Below are positions 10,601 through 21,715 of a stretch of DNA of 64,000 nt, piece by piece. The DNA is taken from assembly GCF_001949145.1 (NCBI RefSeq), contig NW_019091497.1, positions 153,413 to 217,412 of the forward strand. Direction: 5' to 3'. A model generated the notes under the pieces. That model saw only the letters and a program-made list of their open reading frames with translations. It was not told the DNA's origin and made no database searches. The stretch comes from Acanthaster planci (lineage: Eukaryota > Echinodermata > Asteroidea > Valvatida > Acanthasteridae). The translations under genes were made by a program, and so were the position numbers. The first letter of the stretch is position 1, and each line of letters starts with the position of its first letter.

Positions 10601-13600
10601 ATAGGCTGAAAAATGATCGTGATTGGCCAATGCGGGGATGAATGTGCGTCGAGTCCTGATTCTGGTCAGTACCAGCTCATTGACATACGCGATATCATGG
10701 GCTTAGAAACTGGTGTTCGTGGAAGGAAAGGCCTAAAGTTTTCTTTTTCTGACAAGTTTAAGAATGTTACTTCTACAAATAACTTTATTCTAAATCTACC
10801 TTTTGTAAAAAAGCATGAAATAAAGTGGAAAGGTATATGTTTTGCTGGTACTCTTCTATCATAGGGTTGTGCCTAAATGCATTGCTTGTTTTTCATCCAG
10901 TCCAGTGATGAATTATGAGCATCGGAAAGGTTTATACATGTACGTGTATCTAATGCAGTCTAGCAATGTTGAAGGGTAGCTGCAATCAATTTGTGTTCAA
11001 CGTTCAAACTCACACACGCGACGTTTCCCTGTCCGCCTTAGAAAGACGTTTTCACACAACGAAGAAGAGTACAAAGATGCAGAATAATTGTTTAAGAAAA
11101 AGTCATTGCAGGCTCAGTACATATTCAACCGGTGCTGGATGTCCAACTTCAATGCATGTTTATGAATGGGAAGAGCTATTGTTGCTATTCACCGGGGGTT
11201 TTTTGCTAGTTGGAAGGCATCTTGCCCGGAATATCAAGTGTGTTTTATCAGACTCGGCTCTCGTTAGTGTGCTTTGCGGTAAAATTTGTCAACGCCGGAA
11301 AATGCATGAATATATTGAGCTGATTTATCACAAAATGCGATGCAATACCACAAAAACGATTCTCTCGGAAATCTTGTGACCTCAATACAAGTATGAAAAG
11401 CCCAAGCGTTCTTTGCTTGCGTACTTCCTAATAGACTGATTGCGCCCACCAAGCCACGTGACCTACAGGGTATCAAACATCGACAAACGTGGTGTAATCT
11501 CATAGCAAAGAGCATCCTAAGTGTAATTTACCAACACTGACTAAATTACTGACTACTTATGTGCTGAGTACAAAACCGAAAAATGGCTTCATTTTTGGTA
11601 AACAACCACTCAAAACACACTTTGCTATGGCAGGACGCCATGTTGGTGATGTTTGATACCCAGTTTACCCACTATAGGTTATGTGCGGCGGGTGCAATCA
11701 GTCTCTGGATCACAGGATTGGCGTGAAAAATGGGCGAATGTCGACCAAGTTGTGTTCATAGTCTCTGAGGGCGTTAACAGTGAGGTTCTATTCATATCTT
11801 ACCAGCTGTGCCGGAATATTCTCCAACTGTCAGCCTGTAGTTGTCCTCGGCGTCAGCGACGCGGAACAAGTCGTAGTTGGCGTATGCCGAATTACCCTCA
11901 AAGTCCGTGAGATCGACGCGCAGCTCGTATTCATCCTGCGCGGTTAGTCGGTGAAGGTTGTCGTTACCTAGCCAGAACTCCTCCTCAGGGTCGCCAAAGC
12001 CTCGACGGTATTGGGCAAAGTTGCGGTCAAAGTCGACTGTACCGTCTTTGCGCCGTTGGAAAACCTATTAAAATCATATTTATGAGACAAACTTACTGAG
12101 ATTTCATTCCAGGGAGAAAATCTTAGCGTTCATTAATTTTGAGCGTTAATTGTGGTTAAACTATCTGATATTTTGCTGTGTTAAACTTTCCTTTCTTTTT
12201 GTGATTCAATATTGTGTGAGTGCATGACAGAACACCTTCATCAGAAATGCTCTCCAAGAGGAAATTTAAAAAGAAAACCTGAAAACGGATGCAGTGTATT
12301 GCCTGAATGACATCAAGGTAACAGCACCCTCTTTTGTCGGGAAAAGCAGGGATAATTTTTGAATGTTGAGTGTACAAACGAATGCCAAATAGTTTTTAGG
12401 CATTGAGGAAAAATACCAAGTTGCACAAAGAGTAAAATAATTACCCCAACTTTTAAATCGTCACCGACACCAAGAAATAACACTAAGGTCCACTCCACTA
12501 TTACTTTGTGAAAATCGCTACGTAAAAAAAAATTGGTTTCGCGAAGTAACACCACAGAGCGTGCGCGCACACAGACACTTTTTTCGTTTACACATCTTTA
12601 CAACACAGTTACCGAAACACAATTTGGAAAAAAAAATTGACTGGGATGTTGCTGCATGCAGGGGAATAGGGATAAATATCTCCTTCCACTTTAACAATAA
12701 TAGTTGAAATTGTGTTCCTGATGGTCTTACCGTCCATCCACCACCATCAGTCTCCATATCGCAGTACACTTCGATCGCCCTTGAGAAATCCAGAGGTTGG
12801 ACCATATACACGCCGCTGTTCGTAGCACCTCTCGCCAGTGCCTCTGAACAATCCTTCGGCAGTCCAACCAATGTCGCTGCCACAAACAAAGATCATGTAT
12901 CGTACATGTTTCATTTTCTGTGTGCTGATTGACGCGAAATTAAAAAGTCCACTAAACTTGTTGACATTGGAGAATTTTACATGCGCACAATTAAAAGGAT
13001 GCTGTCAACAGCAATTAGCGTAGTTGAATGTGAAAAAAGGACAAAAAAGAAATGGGAATAGGTTAATTCTAGGTCACATCTAGGTTTAAAAGATGACAAA
13101 AAGAATGCACAAAGTACAATGTATCTGTTATTTGATCTGCAAACATGTAGTGTGTAAGAGAGACTCTCTTGATCATTTCGACACGGGTTTAGGCTATATT
13201 ATTACATTTAATGCTATACTTCAAGCGATATTGGTGATACGGTTGGATCCAAGTCTAAGAAAATGTTTGGGTTGAGCACTTTGCTTTTGTGTGGACGTGA
13301 GAGCTGCACTATGGACCTGTATTATACTATAGACGTTTCCTTAAACAGTAAATCGGATATTTCCAGCATAAATTCCCCTTGACTACACTCATAATTCCAT
13401 ACACTCTTTAGTGCAAATACTCATACAATTTTTTCCAGACTTCATTCCTGTTTTGTTTTGCAAAGGCCTATTGAAACATTAGCCTAAGTTAATGTTAAAT
13501 GTTTCAGTTGAAATCTTTCAGTTGTTATTATTATTATTAGAATTCGTGCTAAAAAGTTACATCAAATGGACCCCAATGAAACAAAACTGAGCTGTCAGCA

Positions 13601-16600
13601 TTAACCAAAGAACAATGTATATGGTTTAACTATATAGGCGCGTTTTTGGCAATATGCAAATATAGGTCTATGGCCCGTTGGGTCTACGGTTCATAAACTG
13701 AAAAAGCAAATAGGCCTTCGTCCTTTCATGATTATAAAATTCTCCCTATTATATCACCACTCAAGGCATGATACATGGACATGTCATTAAAAGATAACAT
13801 TGGGAATTAATGAGATGGAAAGGGACGAGGAAGTTCCGGGATGATCTATATTCAGAAAAAGCAGTAGGGCCTACTTAAACATTCAGTATAGCAATTGTGT
13901 GCTTTGGAATGCGACCGCAACATTCCTGTTTTTACCGCAAAACATCACTGAGCAGGTGTGATTTCTCTCATTCTCATTCACAGAAGACATTGAAGGGCAC
14001 CTTGACATAATGTTTGGAAGGACTCGGAGACTAAAGGTTGCAGGCCAGTAAATAGGTCCAAAATTGCCAGCGCGGACCAAATCACGATTTGCAGGCTGTC
14101 AAATTCTCTGCTATTAGAGCCTTTCGTGGCACGTGGACTGGGTGGTTTGTTAAAAAGGTGGATGAAATGCGGGGGCAAGACTGTCAGCTTGTATTTCTCA
14201 AAGTATCCTCCACAATGGCCACGGGCCTCTTGACTGTTTTGAGGGGTGATTTTCTCTGGAGAGAAATATCTTCAAAAGTCATCGGTCAAGCCACAGAAAA
14301 TTGAAAGGAAAATGAAAGATGAGCAAGTGAGCTTTAATTTGATATGTGTCTTGAATACCTGTGAAACTTGTAGGTATTTTTTCTGAATTTTTAAAGTGGG
14401 GATATTTATCACTGTTGTCTATAGCAACTGATTTACTGGTCTAGACCCTATATTCGGTTTCCCTGAAGTATGACCTAAGGAAATGAGGAAGTGCATAAAG
14501 TACTCGTTTTGTCCTTGTTGGGGTTCATTTTTTTATTTGAAGTAGAACATGCTAAACACACCTTTACACTGAACAAACTTCATTTGTTTTCTGTGTGGAT
14601 GTAAATCCGTGTACACCGGGGGCGAATCCATGATTTTCTGCTGGAGATGGGTTTCGGGAAATCTTTGTTCGTGCGGGTAGTTGCCACGGTTAAATTTAAT
14701 CCCTTTGTTTTGTCCTCAACCGTACACACAAATAAGACTCCTACATAGTTTCTGCTATTTAGGGGTCTCCCAGCCTTAAGACATAGCAAGAAATCGCAAT
14801 GGGTGGAGTGGGGTTGACCCTCCATCCCCATCCGTGCCTACACAAAGACCAAATGAACAAGAGAGAAAAATCAAAATAAAACGAAAACGGAAACCAGCAA
14901 AATACAACAAACATGTAAATACTCCAGAACTTTCAACAGACTTTATGCTAAAACAACCAGAACACCGTTATCTTCTAACTTTAAATGACATCAGTATTTG
15001 GGATATTGCATTAGCATAAAAGTCACCCTAGAAAAGGAAAGACGAAATCCAAAGTAGGCCTACAGATGTAATTCACAGATTACATTGAGAACACCATGTT
15101 CCTTTCACATTGGCCAAGGAGCTCTTAGCTTGTGAGCTCCAGGCTCTTCTCCGAAGGGGACAAACGTTCCCCTAGGTATGGTACTTGCCCCCGCACTCGC
15201 ATGAACTGTTTGTCAGTCTGTGGACAAGCTTATCCAATTAACAGATTTTCACGTAGTTTTCAAACAAATGGGGCTATTTGTTGTAGTTGTGTTCTTATAA
15301 TGACGTCACCACTGTTTGGCGGTTAAGTTGCGTGTTGAACAATTGAAACGCACAGTTTTGGCAGTGCCAAGTTTGGCACGATGGCGATCGGTCTAGCGAT
15401 CACGTTGCGCAATCGATGTTAACCCTTGCTATGAGAATTCTGTTACTTGGTATCGACGTGTAATGTTCACACTACATTGTCAGTGTGGTCCCAAGTTGCG
15501 AAAAAAAAATTGACGAGCTTGCTCAGAGCGCAGACATCGCCGGATCACGCAGAACAACCGATCCTGCCCAACATGAATACTGACATTTAATGTGGGGGTG
15601 TGATGTAGTTATCTTAAAACAATGCTACAGCATTGCGCAACACTTGTTTAATGATGAAGAGTGATTCAGGCCCGGATATTACTTCCCAACATGACTGTTT
15701 TTGCGTTTACGCACCGATTGAACCCGCACTATAGACCCACCAGGCCTGACTGTGCCATGGGCTCAGTTTTGTACGCATTATGAACATCCACATTTCAGCA
15801 TTTCAATTGGCTCTGCAAGGTTTTTTTTATTTTTTATTTTCCAGCATTACTTTGGTACCAGGAGAGTTTGTAGACCTGCACTGTGATTTAACTAAACATA
15901 CCGGTAACCATGAGTTCCAAATTATTATTTTGTTTATATGGAGTGAACTGAATTTAACAAATCAAAAAATGGCTGGATAATTTAGAGCCACCTGTGTTTA
16001 AAAGCTGATGGAAACTTCCACATTAGTGAATAGAGATACCATCTAAAGTTAAAGGTTTCGACATCGGCTGCCTAGACATGAAAAGTGTTCTGAATTTGCG
16101 TGTGTGTGTGCTGGGGGGTCGCATGGGTGGATGGAATGGGGAGGTTACGTTTTCTGTTTTGAAGTGCTTCTTGATTGACTTGGTTCATGACAGGGAATAA
16201 GTGCAAAAACTTTTTGGAATAGTCAAGTTGTCTTTTTGCTGTGTAGTGCAGTTCTCATCAGACGAAGCCCGTTTAGCCCACAGTCAAGGTAGGTCTGGAA
16301 GGGACGCAGGAACTCAGTACGCAGGTAGGCCCTTCAAATACAAGCTTGCGCAGCGCTGTCATAAGCGCTTCGTAAATGAAAACTTTTCTAAAATTCGAAG
16401 TTTTGATTTGTTTTGGATAATGGCATTCCGATCACCAAGGCAATTCAAATTTAAGATGGGGGAAAAATAAGTCGAAATTCACTGTGTCCTTTTCAATTTC
16501 AGTCACTAAACGATCTTTTTTTTTTTCAAAGTTCATATCTGATTTCGAGTATGGCTTGTGAACATCTATAAATAAAAAAGATCCCGTGATATTTCCTTCG

Positions 16601-17998
16601 TTCGGGTTTGCCTTCGTTAACGGGACATAAGCCAGAGTCAACACTTGGATGATTGATGCTGAAGCATTTTCGAAGCTTCAAATTCTTCAATTCCCAGCGA
16701 TTTGCGCAGAGCCTTTAATGCCAAACCAATTTTGTACGTCGATGACCCTGACTGCATTGCGGTGACCTGACACTCCGTATAGTTACAACAAAGGCATGAT
16801 TTGTTTCCTGTGCTGGGACAATAAACAGACCTTGCCAGTGGCTTTTGCACGCGCAGTGGCAAAATCTGAGTGAGGGTACGGTTGCAGAGCGTAATTGTTA
16901 GACTAGATTTCGGGTGACCTGCTACCGAGATCGATACGCTAACAGGCTATCACATTACCGTAATTCAGTCACCATACCATTCAATTTAAAAATTAAATGG
17001 TACACGCGTGATTATGGAAAATTGACTTTCCTGGTCTGGGGATTTAATGAGTTTGCCGTATGCACCTACATTCTGTTTTCCTGGTCTATTTTGCGATAAT
17101 CATTGGAGGCGGATATATCGGTATTATTTTTTATTTCCTATTTTTCCCCATATGGAAGCACGTAACATAACGAGTCGGTTCTAAACTTGCGGCTACAATG
17201 GGTTCCAATTTCCTGTAAAAGTTTCGTATATTCTCAATGTAGCCTACGTGAGCCAAAAGAAAAGGTTTACAACTGATACAAACTAACTGAGGAGAACGTT
17301 GACACGCTCAATTTGTACAGTGTAAAATGCAAATTAACTAGCCAAGGGGCAACCAAGGGGCGTCCTCCAAAATGAAACAGGAACTTCATCAATAAATTGA
17401 GAGTCTTACCAGGCACTGGGACCCCAGGCCGTTGAAATGCCTTCAAGACGACGGCAAGGTCTGAAACTGCCGAGTGAAGTTGCTGCAGTTGCTGCCCCGT
17501 GTTTCCACGACCCAGAGCATCACGGCAGCTGTCCCGAAGTCTGGCCAACTCCGACGAGATCATCTCCCGAATGGTGGAACAGTTGCAGCACGTCCCGGAG
17601 CTGGTAGAAGCAGCGGGCGAGTGGATGGTGATGTGGGGCTGACAGACAAATTTCCCCGAGCTTATGTCGTCATCCGTTCTCGATTGAGTAGCGGGTCGGT
17701 CCCGGTCATCTGTGCCGGGAGGCTGAGCATCCACATCGGTACTACTGCGGGTTGTGGTTCTGCTTTGGTAACGTCCTCTCGTCATGTCAAAATCTGTAGA
17801 CAGCGGGCCTGACGTGTCTTCGTTCCCTGCCGGGATGAATGTACGCGGCCCTCTGGCAACATCGGGTCTAGCGAGGTTGTCCCTATTTGTCGAAGTTTCT
17901 TGCGTCTCCGAACTGTTTCCGTGTTCAATTTGAGATTTGGTCACGGTGACATACAGTGCAGCTAACAAAAGAACAGTTTTCACGTGTGAAGGGCCCAT
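4379..17998 (-). CDS. secreted fibrinogen-related domain (FReD) protein, complete four-exon gene
   Basis: Joining minus-strand exons 17998-17410, 12876-12731, 12064-11803 and 4632-4379 gives 1251 nt, or 416 residues plus stop. Intron phases are 1, 0 and 1. All donors are GTAAGA; acceptors end in CAG, TAG and CAG. Residues 1-23 look like a signal peptide, 24-135 form a Ser/Thr/Arg/Asp-rich stalk, 136-189 hold a Cys cluster and a helix-prone stretch, and 203-416 form a full fibrinogen C-terminal domain. Family landmarks are present: YCDMETDGGGWT, GFGD, EFWLGND, an acidic DRDND loop and the last Cys pair (C359, C372). Members of this family (ficolins, tenascins, angiopoietins, invertebrate FREPs) bind sugars, acetyl groups or receptors. 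A lectin-like immune or adhesion role is inference; the stalk matches nothing I recognise. Confidence 0.93.
5851..7830 (+). mobile_element. decayed non-LTR retrotransposon (LINE) fragment, tandem unit 1
   Basis: Broken plus-strand frames match the order of a LINE ORF2: RWQEH (near 6260), AIRKLRNGR (near 6390), RPITLLSVP (6593-6619), SGFTKRCST, AFDSADREALW, the catalytic box YADD (7085-7096), a FEKETGTMG block, KFGYLGCDTD, RRIDLAS and LNRVWQNKRINLST. Frameshifts and stop codons make it inactive. The unit carries TAGGCCTA at 6945 and 7448. It lies opposite in strand to the host gene. Assignment to a LINE clade (RTE, CR1 or Jockey type) is not possible by eye. Confidence 0.85.
7831..7831. other. 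single N between the two LINE units
   Basis: An undetermined base lies exactly at the junction of unit 1 and unit 2. A second N lies at the end of unit 2 (9846). Their position at the unit ends hints at an assembly join or a consensus conflict rather than a random sequencing ambiguity. Confidence 0.9.
7832..9845 (+). mobile_element. decayed non-LTR retrotransposon (LINE) fragment, tandem unit 2
   Basis: This is a direct repeat of 5851-7830, well above 90% identical by eye. It keeps FYTTLGVHLGC (from about 8919) at the spacing expected for a reverse transcriptase, where unit 1 carries 6 extra bases. YADD is at 9061-9072. It differs from unit 1 by retained sequence near 9593-9620 (missing in unit 1), a TAGCCTA insertion at 9105, and TAGGTCTA at 9437 in place of TAGGCCTA. 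It has frameshifts and stops throughout. Confidence 0.85.
11803..12064 (-). CDS. FReD gene exon 3: central fibrinogen-like domain
   Basis: This exon encodes residues 246-332 plus one base. It begins VFQRRKDGTVDF, continues with YRRGFGD and EFWLGNDNLH, then ELRVDLTDFEG and YDLFRVADAEDNY. All are standard landmarks in the standard order. The donor is GCTG|GTAAGA (phase 1). The reading frame is uninterrupted and no key residue is missing. Confidence 0.95.
12065..12730 (-). other. FReD gene intron 2 (666 bp)
   Basis: Phase-0 intron with donor GTAAGA at 12730 and acceptor TTTTAATAG ending at 12065. No other feature was recognised inside it. Confidence 0.85.
12731..12876 (-). CDS. FReD gene exon 2: start of the fibrinogen-like domain
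   Basis: This exon encodes residues 197-245. It opens the fibrinogen-like domain with LPKDCSEAL and ends in YCDMETDGGGWT, the most conserved N-terminal block of the family. Cys206 and Cys235 are in the positions expected for the first disulfide. The acceptor is GTGGCAG|CG, so the split codon is GCG (Ala197). The donor is ACG|GTAAGA (phase 0). Confidence 0.95.
12877..17409 (-). other. FReD gene intron 1 (4533 bp)
   Basis: Phase-1 intron with donor GTAAGA at 17409 and acceptor TTTGTGGCAG ending at 12877. It contains one TAGGCCTA (15055-15062), a TTA trinucleotide run near 13527 and several short unassigned ORFs on both strands. I see no exon of another gene that I would defend. Confidence 0.8.
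17410..17998 (-). CDS. FReD gene exon 1: signal peptide, stalk and Cys/helical segment
   Basis: This exon encodes residues 1-196 plus one base. I chose the ATG at 17998 because its context (AAAAAATGG) has A at -3 and G at +4. An in-frame ATG nine bases upstream (18007) has C at -3 and would add MQK. The hydrophobic core VLLLAALYVTV is followed by KSQ, giving a plausible cleavage near residue 23. Residues 24-115 are rich in S, T, R and D, with a possible N-glycan site (N28). Cys residues occur at 119, 137, 138, 140 and 158. Residues 141-189 could form a short helix used for multimer formation (inference). The donor is CCTG|GTAAGA at 17409. Confidence 0.9.
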
Positions 17999-18051
17999 TT
18001 TTTGCATGAGATGAATGCGCACAGACAGCGATCAAGATGGCAACAGCACAG

Positions 18052-18084
18052 CTTATACCACTGTCTTCCTGTAATGTTTATAAA
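18052..18084 (-). promoter_or_regulatory. probable TATA boxes of the FReD gene
   Basis: Upstream of the FReD start codon, the minus strand has TATAAG (18057-18052) and a TTTATAAAC box (18084-18075). Start sites about 30 bases downstream would fall near 18025 or 18050 and leave a 5' leader of roughly 25-50 nt. The position is right for a promoter but nothing else confirms it. Confidence 0.4.
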
Positions 18085-18099
18085 CTCTACCAGGGCATG

Positions 18100-21000
18100 T
18101 GCGCAAAATCGTGTACTGCACAAAGATATACTCAGGAAATGACAGTGGTACGGTAGCCTCGACAAATCCCCCAAAAGTTTCAAGCAACAATACAAAAAAT
18201 GAAAGGGAGGCATAGAACCCAAACTGGCACCATCCCATTTAACACATTACATTGTAGAAGATTGATTCGTGGAACATGATCAAACTGGCTTTCCTGTAAA
18301 TTAGGTCTATTTTTAATTACATTATAGTTACAATTAGCAATAGTATTTTTTCAGTAGTAACACAGTCAACAGACTTGTCCACATTCTATTAGTATTAATT
18401 GGTGAAAAGGCATTCAGTGGTCATCGTACAGAGGAAGGTCCCGACTTCCTAATTCAATCGTCACACAAGTCCCTTGTCCAGACAGCGTATGAAGACGTGC
18501 CAGACCGATTAATACGACAATTGATAACGCCTTTTAAAAAGGAAGCCTTTAAGGAAAGGAAGAAGAGGGCACGATCAGGGAAGTGGGAAGTCACCTGCAA
18601 ATATATTACGTCTAAGATCTCTGAAAACATTGTAATTGCTATGGGCCAACTAGAGGACTGTTTTGTGCATTATTCTGGTAACTCAAGCTCTGAAAGACAG
18701 AGAACTTTTCAAAGTGCTGTTTTTTGTTTTATTAAGCCTTCCTGTGCGCACTTTGCGAACAGTAAGCGAGCAAGCACAGAACCATTAACTTAATAATTAT
18801 AGATCTCAAACCACATTTCCTGCCGCTCTGAATCCAGGACCCTTAGACAAAACTTTAGGGAAAACAAGGCCTGCCCGTGTATCAGTTTATTACACACGAT
18901 TCCCTCGTAAATGTAATGACGTGATTTGAAATGTGATCCTGCAGGTGGAAATCATCTAAAGCCCTAACCGATTTCATGAAATTAACACATCTTCAGTGAG
19001 TAAAAAGGGTTGAGCGAGTGTAGCCGACCTAGCGGTTGACCTGGTGTTGGTGTGGGTATAGACCTTTGTGCGTAGATTGGACCCCGTACTACATCGACCG
19101 GGGTAGAGATGGAGATTGATCATCAGCGGTGCGTTTTTCTTGTACAATTACATATAAACATTCAGAGGTTTCAGAATCATCACCACAGGTAGGTGTCAGG
19201 TGTTTCAAAATATACCCTTCGCCCCATTAGTTTTACTGGGGCCATATTTTCTGTTTAGTTTGTATATCATTTTGTAGAAATATAAATTAAAATAAAAAAG
19301 TAAATAACTAAATACGACTGTTGCATACGAAGAGAAGGAAAGCCCTATAGTGCAATGGATAGGGAATTTTCAAACAGTGAAGTATCTTTTTGAAATTTGG
19401 TTTTCCGAAATGTGAAAATGAACTTGAAGAGTGTTATTTATTGAGCTAGAAAAGGTACATCTCATAAACATGAACAGTATTGTAAGAAACATTTTTGTTT
19501 AATTTTGGTAAAACGTTTTACGACATGCATAATTTTGAAGTTATGTTGATGAGTTTTGTTTTCGAGTTCGTTTTTGCGAGATACGTATTTTATATCTGAT
19601 GAAAATCAACTCGAAAAAATACATCTCATAAAAACTATTTTAAAAACGTACATCTAAAACCAGTTACCTCCAAATACGGGCAATGTTTCTAAAAATAGAT
19701 CTTGTAACAGTGAAGCTGAAAAATGTATCTCGTAAAAACGAACTCTGGAAAAAGTTACACATTGTAAAAACGATATTCGACAAAACTTCGGTATTTGAAA
19801 ATATTTACTTCATGGCACGAGTGGGCTTTTCTTAAAAGAGGGTGGGCTTTGCCTGTCGCAATCACCTGGCAATCCGAGCCGAGTGGAACTGAGTCCTTGT
19901 GCTATCTCTGTTTGCTAAAGCTTGCCGTTTATTGATGTCTGTCAGTGGAGACACAGTTGGACTGTTTGAACGTTTGACGAGAATAATCCAACCATTTTGG
20001 ATAAGGACTATATTGCAAAAAGGGGACACATTGCACAAGGCCTTTACTACGGGAGCCATACTAATAGCGTTAATCCTGAGCATTCCGTGTGTAGTGTCTG
20101 AGTACCAGACATCCAATGGAACATAATGGCTAAGTTTAGTGTTTATTCATGACTTTTTGCCATGATTGTCGTTTGCTTCCTTTAGTTTTTATCTCAAGGA
20201 TGTTGTGTCAGAACGCATTTAGTAATCGCATCGAGTTGCAATGTGTTTTCGTGGCCCTTTCAAGGTAAGTCGAAGTTTGAGTTATGCTTCCTTGGTCTTT
20301 ACTTACAGGCGTTGCCTTTGACTGAATGGCTCCTTACGGAGGGGGACACGGCAACCACTTTGTAAATTGTAGATGGGATCAATGTTGGGGATTTTATGAA
20401 AGCAGGAGCTGTATTGGCCCTTTTCGTTTCCTTTTTGTAAAGTATTTTTCCCACTTTCTTCAACGCTCCCCTTGCTACGCCCGCCGCATCCTCCCTCTCT
20501 CAGTTCAATGGTTCAGGTATAATGCGCTTGGTGTTACCCTGCGTGTTGTTTGATCTGAAAATGTCAGATACTGATGTACGTACGAAAGGGTAACAGCAAA
20601 TATGAAGCTATCAAGCTTAAGGATAGGACGGAATCTTTTAGTTTATGTAAAGAGAAGAAAGAAACCAAAGGACAAAAACACATTTAAACAAGCCCAATTA
20701 AAACGAAAATGTATTAGTTTGTTGGGTCATCAACTAAAGAACGCTCCTAACAAAAGCTGCAAATAGATGACATAAATATTTAGTCAATGTCTTATAGAAA
20801 AAACCCCACGTTTTTCCAATACAACATGCAAATAGCCATTAAAAAATGTTCGCCCCTCGACTACTTTCCCCATTAGTGTCAAACCATCAACCTGGAGAAC
20901 GGATCCATGGCTTTGACAGCAATAGCCGTGTAATCACATCGGATTTCCCAGACTTCCGCTAGCGCTCATGTTGGACAGATTGACACCAGAGCCAGCAGGT

Positions 21001-21445
21001 GGACGGACTGTGGGTCTATTGAATTAAGCCTCACATGCTGAGGGTCGGTCTGGGGTCCATTCAGGAAACACTAGTTCCTTTTTTTGTCAAGTTAACTCCA
21101 ACTACAAGAGCACAGGTGTGCAGCACAACCAGCCGTGCGAAATTCCGCCACAGTATCTCGAATTGTTTCTTGCCACACTGCATTGTGGGAAAACTTCACC
21201 CTAATCATTCTATTCAAGGTCCAGTCTGTTCAGCCAAGGGTTCTGTTTAATTCAGTAAAGGATTTCTGACAGCATTTATGAGACGGAATGTCTTAAAACA
21301 AGAAACGTGGATATGCACCTGTGCCAAATAAACGGCCACAATAACGTGTTTGTTAGAATGAAAAAAAAATCAGGTGAACTTCCCTGTCTTTTTGTCGTGT
21401 CGAATTTTAATTTGAATTTTCCTATCCATGCACCGTGAGGCATGT
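18100..21445. other. upstream intergenic region, no gene recognised
   Basis: Short ORFs only, none with a recognisable domain. A degenerate repeat occurs at 19440-19790 and is listed separately. Confidence 0.5.
19440..19790. repeat. degenerate repeats of an ACATCTCATAAAAACG-like motif in both orientations
   Basis: Variants of TACATCTCATAAAAAC occur near 19455, 19620, 19648, 19722 and 19755. A reverse-complement copy (GTTTTTGCGAGATACGT) lies near 19570. The best pair (19570 and 19722) could form a hairpin. The region is T/A-rich and non-coding. Confidence 0.45.
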
Positions 21446-21715
21446 AATATCTTTGGCAGAAGACAGTATCAGACTAATATCTCTGGCAGAAGACAGTATC
21501 AGAGTAATATCTTCGGCAGAAGACAGTATCAGAGTAATATTTTTGGCAGAAGACAGTATCAGAGTAATATTTTTGGCAGAAGACAGTATCAGAGTAATAT
21601 TTTTGGCAGAAGACAGTATCGGAGTAATATCTTTGGCAGAAGACAGTATCAGAGTAATATCTTTGGCAGAAGACAGTATCAGAGTAATGTCTTTGGCAGA
21701 AAACAGTATCAGAGT
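21446..21715. repeat. nine-unit 30-bp tandem array
   Basis: Nine exact-length units of AATATCTTTGGCAGAAGACA plus GTATCAGAGT fill 270 bp. Units 4-6 carry TTTTTGG, unit 1 has ACT in place of AGT, and unit 9 has AATGT and GAAAAC. The 30-bp period is 10 codons, so several frames on both strands stay open and mimic repetitive proteins. There is no start context, splice site or codon bias to support translation. Confidence 0.97.

Larger units (their letters stand above)
4633..11802 (-). other. FReD gene intron 3 (7170 bp) carrying a tandem retrotransposon remnant
   Basis: Phase-1 intron with donor GTAAGA at 11802 and acceptor CTCTTTCAG ending at 4633. It holds the tandem LINE-like units at 5851-9845, two more TAGGCCTA copies (4956, 5386), and a 137-codon plus-strand ORF (10966-11379) with no recognisable domain. 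The rest looks like ordinary intron sequence. Confidence 0.85.

Noticed and set aside
10966-11379. 137-codon plus-strand ORF inside FReD intron 3
   Set aside because: No domain, promoter or splice signal; length is within chance for this amount of sequence.
16255-16305. Micro-exon ending CAAG|GTAGGT on the plus strand in FReD intron 1
   Set aside because: The splice-like signals are isolated and the 40-50 nt frame has no partner exon.
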